The notes under the pieces were generated by a model. The model worked only from the letters and a program-made list of their open reading frames with translations. It did no database searches and was not told the origin of the DNA. From Porogramme epimiltina (Eukaryota; Basidiomycota; Agaricomycetes; Polyporales; Polyporaceae), in assembly GCA_900155495.1 (NCBI GenBank), contig FTLJ01000676.1, forward strand, positions 1 through 36,889: 36,889 bases of DNA. Direction: 5' to 3'. The translations under genes were made by a program, and so were the position numbers. Below, one piece after another: positions 22,504-31,465 of the stretch (its first letter is position 1; each line of letters starts with the position of its first letter).

Positions 22504-23127
22504 TTTGAGCGAACACAGACACGACGACGCGACGAAAGAGGGATGGATGACTCGGACGCGAGGCTGTCCAGGAGGGGATGTGCTGGCAGGAGGAAGACAC
22601 GAGGCGGAGGGGGAGCACGAGCGGAGGACAGAACGAGCAAGGACACACGCGTTTGGCGCTCGCGGAGTGTCGATCATGGGCGGAGTGGACGGGCACGATG
22701 TCTGATCCTCCCACAGTGATGGCCCGTGCGCGCAGATCATCCAGAAAGCGATATACAGCTCGGGCCGGGGGCAGTCTAGCTGGACGAGGACAAGGATGGG
22801 TGAATCTCCGCTGCATCGCTATTCGGGACCTCCGTTCATTTGAGGAGTCGTGGAGGCACCGCGAGGCAACATATGGCATCTTATCCCACCGCCCAAGGTC
22901 CAATCTAGCTTCTTTGTCCTCAGCTACCGTTACAGCCCGCCCTAGATGATTTGCTTTTTACGCTACTTCAAACTTTCGGTGCCGTGAGAGGCGCTCGAGC
23001 GTATTCTCGCCTATGTACGTACAAGCGCCTTCCACATTTAGACGATTTCGTGGAGTTTCTCGGACCTTGACTTCCGCAATCGTCCAAGCTTCTTCGTCAC
23101 CATTCTCTTTCAAGACAACTCGCAAGA
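22504..23127. promoter_or_regulatory. Divergent intergenic region between orphan gene B and the BTB gene
   Basis: This 624-base region separates two outward-facing starts and must carry both promoters. No clear TATA box is seen on either side. The left part is duplicated upstream of orphan gene A (20405-20794). The right part is duplicated at 18751-18896. Confidence 0.45.
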
Positions 23128-24409
23128 ATGGCCAATCATCGGAGTAGAAAACGTGCTCGTGCGGAATCAGAGGATGGAGCAACGGCCGCGTCGCAGTCAG
23201 TCTCGTCCTCCACACGTGGCTCTTCGAAGGTGCCGCACGATGCAAACAACAGTGGCCTAGCTCTGGTTCCCAAGGTGGAGGATCTAGAATACCTTCCCAG
23301 GGAAAAGGACAACGAATTCTGGCTCGAAGATGGGTCGGTGATACTCGTGGCACGGAACGTGGAGTTCCGTGTGTACGGCGGCCTGCTCGCCGACCACTCC
23401 CCAGTGCTCAAAGTGCTCCTTGAGAAACACAAACACCTTACACGGCTTGTCTCTTTCCATGGACACTCTGAAGCCATGTGTCCGGTTGTGCGCCTCGAAG
23501 ATTCCCCTGAGGATTTGAGACATATGCTTCGGATGTACATGCCGAGGCGGGACACCAAGTGAGTGGCCATTCTTTGCTTTACAGTATACGTCTAAAGCTT
23601 AATATCTCAAGCTTTGACGACAACGAGTATCCGTCGTTCCATGCCATCTCAGCCTCGATACGTTTAGGGCGAAAGTACCAAATGACGCGACTATATAATC
23701 GGGCTCTCGACTATCTCAAGCGCCATTTCCCTACTAATCTCCACACGTTCAACGCCACTAGGACATATACCCCTGAAGGATTTGAACTCGAACATGCCAT
23801 TGGTGTTGTCAACCTTGCCCGTTTAATTGAGGAACCTATCCTCCTTCCGACGGCCTTTCTGGCGTGCATTCATCTGGGGGGGGCGTGTGGCACGCGGGTA
23901 TGAAGGAGAGAACGGCCTAACCGAGCACTTATCGTCGGAAGACCTGGAGTTTTGCATCGCCGCTGGGACGAAGCTCAGGGAAGATAATCTTGCCACAATC
24001 CTTCGCATTTTAACTTCGATCCCGTCGCCGAAATGCAGCTCTAAGCCGGCTTGCAAGGACGCCTTGGGCAGGGCGTTGCATATTATGAAGGACAAGGTCT
24101 CACATCTCGTCTGTGATGAGATCGCCGACTTCGGCTGCCTTGGTTTTCTTCCCCGGGACGCACCGGTCTGCCAAGGATGTCGTGACCGCTTGCGGGCTCA
24201 GTCTGACAAGGAAGAGGTCGACACTTTCGAGCGCCTGCCTACCATTCTTGGTCTTGAGGTTCCGCCGGAGTGGGGGGTCTATGTTCCCGAGCATGATGAG
24301 GAAAGATTCTGTAAGCCTCTTTTGTATTGTGGACCGTTCTGCCACTCATGCAAGCCTAAATCTCCCCCCTCTAGCTGGCCCGGGAGGGTGGCCGTTCAAG
24401 TTGATTTAA
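23128..24409 (+). CDS. BTB/POZ domain protein, frameshifted in a G8 run
   Basis: Exons are 23128-23558, 23612-24310 and 24375-24409. The BTB domain begins at about residue 62 with NEFWLEDGSVILVA, VEFRVYGGLLADHSPVLKVL and, after the first intron, YPSFHAISASIRLGRKYQMT. Homology to the BTB gene at 13100 continues through VVNLARLIEEPILLPTAFLA. It then needs a shift to the next frame at 23876-23883, where eight G occur; seven would keep the frame. As written, translation stops at 23903. After the shift, homology resumes (SSEDLEFCIAAGTKL) with a cysteine-rich region (CSSKPAC, then CQGC) and FERLPTILGL. A last small exon ends GGWPFKLI. It lacks the CUE-like N terminus of the other copy. The shift may be a sequencing error or a real disabling mutation. 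Confidence 0.75.
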
Positions 24410-24985
24410 ATCACAGAGATCCTCAAACATGCCCTGTGATGGGCGGCTGTTTACTGGTACGCTCAGGCGTCCCTCCAGATGAATGCAGTGGCTCACGCTT
24501 ACTAGTGTCTCAGAGGGCAAGCAGAAGACGTTCGTAGCTCTTGGACCTGCTCCCGCCGTTCAGAGGTCGCGAGGACTCACCGGGCTTGCGTTGAGGTTGC
24601 CATATTTTTTGATGGGAGCGCTCTTGTGTGGCCCTCTATCATGGATGCATTGGAATGGATTGATATATACGAATGTGTTCATCGTATTGGATGTTACTTT
24701 CCAAATACAACTTTGCAACCTTTCGTGGGCTCTTCATGGAGCCGGAGTCACGTGCGTTCAACACCACGGGCGGCTGCAGCCTGCAGCACCGGTGTTGCGC
24801 GCCTTGTCTTCTGCCCCCCCACTGAGCTGGACCAGCGCCTCGTCCTCCCGTAAACCCCCTTCGCCTCGCGCCCAAGCCCCTTTCCTCGCGCGTGTCCGAC
24901 CAGGAAACGCCCGGAAGACTCGACAAAACAACCGCGCGCGCACGCTTCTCTCTCTCCCGCAGCCGCGTCGCACACGCCATCCACC
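24410..24985. other. Intergenic stretch
   Basis: I see no gene. It is the 3' flank of the BTB gene and the promoter side of the SMARCD gene. The pyrimidine-rich last 60 bases (CTCTCTCTCCCGCAGCC-like) fit a fungal 5' leader. Confidence 0.4.
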
Positions 24986-27406
24986 ATGGAGGCCCCCAAG
25001 CCCGCCGCGAAGTACGCCCTCTCCTCCTTCTACACGTCCCGTTTCCCCCCCTCGTCCTCTGCTGCCGCGTCTGCGTCCGGCTCGCTCAATGGTGGTGCGG
25101 ACGAAAACAGGAAGAGAAAGATCACGGACAAGAACCTGCCCGGCGGGCTCGCGCAGGAGCCCGAGTTCGCGGCGGAGAGCGCGATGTATAGGGATTTGCT
25201 GCAGATGGAGCGCAAGCTGGACTGGACGATGACGCGGAAGAGGGTGGAGGTGCACGATGCGCTGCAGAGGATCGTTCCGGTGAGTCGCCCTTTGTTCTCG
25301 TCGTGGCGCGGGTTTGGGGTTCGTGCGAGCGCGCGGGGCGGCGGAGAGGAGGCCTGGCCTGGGTCGCTCGGCGGATAGTGTGGGCCTTCTCGTGCCTGGG
25401 CTCCCATGGTTCGTGTAGGATGTGGGCGTGGGTCTGTGCGCGTGAGGTCTTTCGCCTTGGCGTGGGTCTTCAGAGAGTGACCTCGTTCCAGAGTTGTCGC
25501 CGAGGCCACAAGAAGTTCGTACAGGATGAACAACCAGCGGAATATAGCAGGTGCTACTCTAGGCACCTACTATCGTCTGCGCGTCGTACACTGGCGACAT
25601 ATTGTCGTGGATTGAAGTGTACGGATCCCAAGAATGAAGTCGAGTGCGGGTCGAGGGAGGATCAGTCGCCTCTCTTACCATTTGAGTTCAGCACTCCGAA
25701 ATGCGGGAATACCGCAGCACTAGGGGTCTTTGACTCCTGTTCCCTGGTATGCATATACTAGAGACCGGTTTGCTCCATCTATTCTGTACCCTTACTGTCT
25801 GGGATAGAGTTGAGACGGGTGGTTGGGCTGTGCAGGTGTGTTGGGTGGTGTGGATAATTGGGACTGAGTTCAGCGCTCAAGAGTACCGTCGCTGACTATA
25901 TGCTGCAGTCTACGCGTACACTGCGCATTTTTCTCAGCCACACAGTGTCGGGACAAGCATGGCAACGCGAAGGACTCGAGGGAGAACCGAACCTCGAGAC
26001 GGGAGAGAATATCCCTGCGTGGCAGCTGAGGATAGACGGTCGGTTGATCGAGGTACGGCGTTCACCTTTAGCTCTGTGGTGTTGCATACTCATATGACGG
26101 GTACAGCTCTCGAACAGGCAAAAGGACAGGAGCACGCCGCGGAAGTTTTCTACACTCATCAGGCAGATGGTGGTCGAGCTTGATCGAGACCCCAACATAT
26201 ACCCTGACGGGAACACGGTCGAGGTGCGACGCAGCGGTTTGTGGTTCGTACACGCCACTGATATCTCTTCATTCCTCCCGGGGTAGTGGGTCCGCGGACC
26301 GAACCAACCTGCGTTGGATGGGTTCACTATTCGGAGGAAGGGTGACGCCGTGACTAAAGTGCGAGTCGTGATGTATCTGGAGCAGCAACCGGAGCAGTAC
26401 AAGGTCCACCCTGACCTCGGTGCGTCAAAACTCGCATGTACCCATCGTATATCGTACTCACGCGGACCTCTCCGTAACAGCCAACGTCCTCGGCATCACG
26501 GAGGAATCACGGACGGGCGTGATCCAGGCACTGTGGAACTACATCAAGACCCAAAATCTGCAGGATAAGGTGGATAGACGGGCGGTTCGCGCAGATGCGC
26601 GTTTGCGACCGGTGCGTCATTCATGATTTCTATTCGGCGGGCGGAATGTGCCCGGAAGGGCGGCTTAGGGGTGTGGAATACTGCCTTCCTCGCGTCTCGA
26701 CTGCGTTCTAGTCTGAGCGAGTCTAGAGTAAGGTGGTCTACATCACCCCTGGCGCTGTTTTCGCGTCGTACCCGGCAGTTTCGCCCGCCACAGCGTGTCC
26801 TTATGGTCACTAACATCTGAACAATCAGATCTTCAACGCCGAGACGGTGTACTTCCAACACCTCCCCGAGATCGTCAACCGCTTCCTTCTCCCGCCAGAG
26901 CCCATCATCATCCACTACACGATCAACCCGACAGTCTCTCCACCGGAGAAGCCCTCCGCGTGGGACGTCGAGCTCAAGCTGGACGACTCGAACCTGAAGG
27001 GCCGGATGCAGCACGTCGTGATGAGCATGGCGTCCGACTCGGCGAAGGAGCTCACGAAGCTCGACGAGGAGGTGCGTGCAGCGCCCGCCACAACTTCCAT
27101 CACCTTGCGGATGCTGACGCGCAGCGCCCGCGACCGCAGATCGCGCTGCACGTGCAGTCGCTGAACAACGCGCACATGAAGCGGCAGTTCCTGCGGGCGT
27201 TCGCGGAGGACCCGCGGGGGTTCATCGAGACGTGGCTGTCGTCGCAGTCGCGGGACCTGGAGAGCGTGCTGGGGAGCGGGCCGAGCGAGGGCGCGACGGT
27301 GCGGCAGGAGGACCTGAAGCGGTCCGAGTACTTCCGGCTGCCGTGGGTGGAGGAGGCGGTGGCGATCCAGGAGGGGATGCGGCTGGCGTCCAAGGCGGGG
27401 ATGTGA
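24986..27406 (+). CDS. SWI/SNF-RSC chromatin remodelling subunit, SMARCD/BAF60 (Snf12/Rsc6) family
   Basis: Seven exons: 24986-25279, 25909-26052, 26107-26223, 26287-26419, 26481-26611, 26829-27071, 27140-27406. They give 442 residues. The order matches the family. The N-terminal helix is KLDWTMTRKRVEVHDALQR. Next come the TLRIFLSHTV and AWQLRIDGRLIE strands, FSTLIRQMVVELDRDPNIYP, and the SWIB/MDM2 domain at about 210-290 (MYLEQQPEQYKVHPDL, GVIQALWNYIKTQNLQDK, LPPEPIIIHYTI). The C terminus has FLRAFAEDPRGFIETWLSSQ, SRDLESVLG and FRLPWVEEAVAIQEGM. The protein would sit in the nucleus as a structural subunit linking the remodelling ATPase complex to transcription factors. All junctions keep frame with canonical sites. 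The first intron is 629 bases, far longer than its neighbours, yet the protein alignment across it has no gap. Confidence 0.93.
25280..25908 (+). other. Long first intron of the SMARCD gene
   Basis: GTGAGT at 25280 and CTGAC then CTGCAG at the 3' end mark one 629-base intron. The flanking exons meet exactly where the family alignment expects. Inside, I find no conserved exon and no transposon ends. It may hold regulatory sequence, an unannotated RNA or an eroded insertion. Confidence 0.6.
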
Positions 27407-27987
27407 TGTGTGGTTCCGGGCGCGTCGCGCGCGGGCGTACGTACTACGTAGGTGTCGGACGGGCGGGTGGGGGCCCGAGCGCTGTGCTGTGCTTATTGTC
27501 GCTGTCTGTAGTCTTTCTGTACTCTGTTTCTTGGCCGCCTCTGGACCGCGCTGCGTTGGCGTCAGCAGCCTCACGCACGCACGCAGGGCCAGACAGCCAG
27601 TCAGCGGCGTTTTGTCCGGGAGCCTTCAAATCGCGGGCGGCAAAGGGCGGACCGCGCAGCCGAGGCAGGGACCATCGCGTCGAACGATCTCGCGAATTTC
27701 GGGGCCAGCCAATCAGAGCCAATCGCGGGGCGGCGCTGAGGCCTGATTTGGGCGGCGAGGGCGGCCCGATGCGATCTGGGGATGGCGTGCCTCCCGAGGT
27801 GGGGAGGGGCGCAGAGCAGGCGGACGCTTGTTTTCCCGTCACGACCATCGTTGCCACTCTCCCCTCTGTGCTCTCGCCCCCCTCGACGCTCGCATAGCAC
27901 GCATATAGGCCCCGGTCGGTCGCGCGCGCAGGAGGAACCACCACACCAGCAAGGCGCAACACAGGAACCCGCGAGGACGACGCGAAC
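27407..27987. other. Intergenic stretch, promoter side of the BAR-SH3 gene
   Basis: I see no gene. The stretch contains CCAAT-like words near 27706-27722 (AGCCAATCAGAGCCAATC, two CCAAT boxes about 10 bases apart) and a CATATAGG near 27901. CCAAT boxes are bound by the fungal HAP/NF-Y complex, so these may drive the BAR-SH3 gene. Confidence 0.45.
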
Positions 27988-30987
27988 ATGGCCAGCAAGC
28001 AGGTGAGCGCCATGCTCGAGTCGCTGACCGCGCCGTGCTGACCGCTGGCGTGTCTGTGGACCAGCTTGGGAAGTTGCGCCAGGTGCGTCCCGGTCTGCGT
28101 CCCCCCTTGCGTGGAGGCAGCGAGCTGAGGCAGCGGCGGGCGGGCAGCTCGTGGGCGAGGTGATGATGTCCCGCGACAAGACGATACAGTCGGACGAGTT
28201 CCGGGAGCTCGAGCATGACGTCGAGCTCAGGAGGCAGGGCCTCTGGCGGTGAGTGTTCCGTTCGACGTTCTTCGCGTGCGTCTCCGTCGTCGCGGCCTCT
28301 TATATGCGTCCCGGCGTGGCGCCGTCCCCGAATATCCTCCCTTTGCCCCGAGCGTCCGTCTAAACGTTCCGTGGTGCGACGCGGGTGCGCGGCGCCAGCG
28401 AACGCATGCCGTGTCGTGCCAGCCCTTTCGGTCCGCAGCACGCAGCACTTCAAATGGCCATGGCTTCTCCGTGCTTCTGCGCGACGGTGGCTGTATGCGT
28501 TCTGCCAGGGGAGGCGGGCGCGTCCCCCTTCCATGTCATGCAACGCCCCTTCGCTGGGCTTTCATGTCATCCTGCTGCATCATTCCCGACATTCTCGGAC
28601 TCGGCTAGCGGTCGCTTGAACCGCCGGCCCCGCGCGCCCCTCATGTTCCCCGGTCTGGCCTCCATTCTCGCACCGTCCAGCTGACCACACGTGCGGTCCG
28701 TCCCTGCAGGCTCGACATCGCGTCCGACGACTTCCGGCACTACCTCCTGAAGAAGAAGCTGTCCGAGGTCGCGGAGCAGGAGGAGAAGCTCCTCGCCGTC
28801 GACGGGCTGGGGGTGGTCATGATCAAGCACGGCGAGGAGTTCGGGGAGGAGTCGGCGTACGGCCGGTCGCTCGTGAGCTTTGGGCGCGCGCACTGCAACG
28901 TCGCGTCGCTCCAGGAGAGCTTCGCGATGACGTTCGACGAGACGTACATCTCGGCGCTTCATCAGAGCGAGGACGAGATTAAGGAGTACCAGACGCAGCG
29001 GAAGAAGCTGGAGAGCAGGCGGTATGTTATTTTCAGAAACTCGACGAGGATAAATAGGACTGACGGCGTCTGAAAATAGAGTAAGTTATGATGCTGCGGC
29101 CGCCAAGCTCGAGAAGGTCAGGCATATGAAGAAGGCTGCGGACAAGGATCGCGAGGATGCGGAGGAGGAGCTGGAGAACGCGAAGGCACGCTAGTACGTC
29201 TCGGGAGCGCAGTCCATCGAAACGTGGTGACTAACGTTCCCACAGTGAGGAGACCCTGGAGGATGTCCGAGTACGGATGATCAGCATTCAAGAGAACGAG
29301 GTCGTGCAACTGCGCGAGCTGACCAACTTTCTCGATCTCGAAATCACATACGTTCGGTCCTACCTTGATGAGCTACAGAAAGTCAGGGACGAATGGGTTG
29401 ACGAGTGCGTAGTAGTGTCTCTCCCTGGCGCCTTCGTCATCTGACCTCCACCTTAGGGAGACCTTGAAGAAGCTTGGGGCACCAAAGGCCCGACCTCCAT
29501 CCCGTGCGAAGCCTGCGTCTCGCGCGAACTCTGTCAGGTCGACAAAGTCTCTCAAGAAGGGCGCAGAACAGGACGACGATGACTCAACGGACGACGAAGC
29601 GTCTGGTTCGCGGAAGAAACCTCATGTTCGCCGCAAGTCCGAAGTTGGCAGCAAGCCACCATCGCGCGCGCCATCTCGGGCATCTCGGAAACGCGCCGAC
29701 AGCACTGCGACTGCCGCGAGCGAGAAGGAGGAGAAAGAGGAGAAAGAGAAGGACAAGAAGGAGGGAACGCCCGTCAAGACCTCGAGTAGGCTGAGCATCG
29801 CCGGCTGGGGCTCGATGATCGGTCGCGGCAAGAAGGACAAGGAGAAGGACAAAGAGAAGGACAAGGACAAGTTCGCGGAGCTCGACAGCGACCGCGAGGA
29901 CGTCGACGAGCTCGGCGTCGCGAAGCACAAGCGCCGTCTGTCTGTCCCCGTTCTCTCCTCCGGCTCGCCGAAGCTCCCTATCATGCGCTTGCAGAAGACG
30001 CCGTCGAAGGACAGCCAGAAGGAGGCCAAGGAGGCGAGTCGGAAGCGCGTCATCGCGCTGCACGACTTCGCCGCCGGGTCTACGGACGAGCTCAGCTTCA
30101 AGACGGGCGACCAGATCGATGTGGTCAGCGAAGTGCTCGATGGTTGGTGGCTCGGAGAGCTCGGCGGCAAGCGCGGCCTCTTCCCCACGACGTATACGGA
30201 GGTCATCAACACGTCCACCACGTCCTTGCCACAGAAGCCCCCGCTCCCTCAGCGCCCGCCAGCGTCCATCTCGCGCTCGCTCGGCCTCTCGAACGGCGGC
30301 GGGAGCACCGCAACGTCCTCATTATCTTCACTCGAGGACGGCGGCGCAGCACACCCCTTCGGCGACCACCTCGCGCGCAACGGGAACGGCAGCGCGAAGA
30401 AGAAGTACTACGAGGCGAGCATCGACAGCGCGGTCACGGACTTCACCGACGACGACGACTCGTCGAGCCTCATGCGCGTGCAGCGCGTCGACGACACCTT
30501 CTCGTCCGTGTACGTCACCGGCCTGCCCAACCCCACCTCGCCCGTCGCGCCGCCCTCGCCCGTCGTCGCACCCGCTGCGCCGCCCATCCCCGCGCGCCGC
30601 GGGACCGTCACGCCGTCCGAGTCCAGCACGTCCTCCCTCCCCTCGACCGCGAAGAAGGCGCCCCCGCCGCCGCCCCCGCGCCGCTCCACGCTCAACACCG
30701 CTGTGGCGACGCCGCCGGCGATCCCGAGCCGCCCGGGGACGCTGCGCGCCAAGTCGACGTCGAGCGCGCGCGCGCCGCTGACGCTCGCGCTCGCGGCGGC
30801 GATGGCGGACCCGGACGGGCTCACGCACTCGCCGTTTGACAGCCCGCGCGAGGCGGAGACGCGCTTCGGCTCCGCGCCGGCGCCGGCGCCCGTGGGAGCG
30901 GGCGGGGGTGGGGGGTGTGGGGAGTTCAAGCAGAACCCGTTCAAGCCGCAGGGGTTCTGCAATAATTGCTTCAAGATGCACTACTGA
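27988..30987 (+). CDS. BAR domain and SH3 domain protein (endocytosis / actin scaffold)
   Basis: Seven exons: 27988-28002, 28065-28082, 28148-28248, 28710-29021, 29080-29193, 29246-29404, 29457-30987. They give 749 residues. The first two coding exons are only 15 and 18 bases (MASKQ, then LGKLRQ). Residues 1-240 form a helical BAR domain (SRDKTIQSDEFRELEHDVEL, then YGRSLVSFGRAHCNVASLQE and heptad-rich helices). This is a dimeric crescent that senses or bends membranes. A basic, Lys/Glu-rich linker follows. The SH3 domain lies near 435-493, with the ALHDF...DELSF and WWLGEL...GLFPTTY motifs. A proline-rich tail carries several PPxP motifs. The end has QNPFKP (an NPF motif, known ligand of EH domains) and CNNCFKMH. 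Role in endocytosis or cortical actin is family-based inference. Intron 3 is 461 bases. Confidence 0.9.
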
Positions 30988-31465
30988 ACACGCGCGCGAG
31001 GGGGCGCCTTCGCGTCTTCTTGCTTTGATTGGACTGCTTGTTGAAGCTTGGTTTACGTACACTTGGCTGTTCTTGCAGCTACATAGTCGAAATGCGCCGC
31101 GGACGGTCCCTCTTGTGGGCCGGGGCGCTGTATTATACGATATATCTCCACTCGGTTCTTTGCACCCTCGCTCCGAACTCGCACTCACTCACTCTCACTC
31201 ACTTGGTTCCGACGTCGCTCTCGCTGCATCGCATCGCATCATCACATCTCAACCTCATCGTACTTATGATATATACGGCACTGCTCCTTAGTTACGTCCA
31301 GGTCGCTACAGGTCTCGGGTCTTATGGTCGCTCAGGTCTTGCGCACACTGTGGTCTACGCTCTATATTGGGTTATAATTTACAATGGTTCCCCAGCCTCT
31401 CGGGGCGTGTGCTCCGCGGGGAAGCCGAATTAAGTGCGTCAGGTCGTAGTGGTGTAGGAGAGATA
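30988..31465. other. Convergent 3' region between BAR-SH3 and P450-3
   Basis: No gene is seen. The plus-strand frame across 31029-31433 is hydrophobic but lacks a normal start and family motifs. A short CACT repeat lies near 31185-31201. The two flanking genes end towards each other here, so this is likely 3' UTR of both. Confidence 0.45.

Larger units (their letters stand above)
20940..22924. repeat. Segmental duplication, copy 2
   Basis: Second copy of the segment at 19018-20794, in the same orientation. It contains orphan gene B. Its right end leads directly into the BTB promoter and gene at 23128. At copy 1 that junction is broken. Confidence 0.75.

Noticed and set aside
31029..31433. 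134-codon plus-strand frame with hydrophobic stretches
   Set aside because: It has no normal start and lies in the shared 3' region of two convergent genes. CACT repeats explain part of the peptide.
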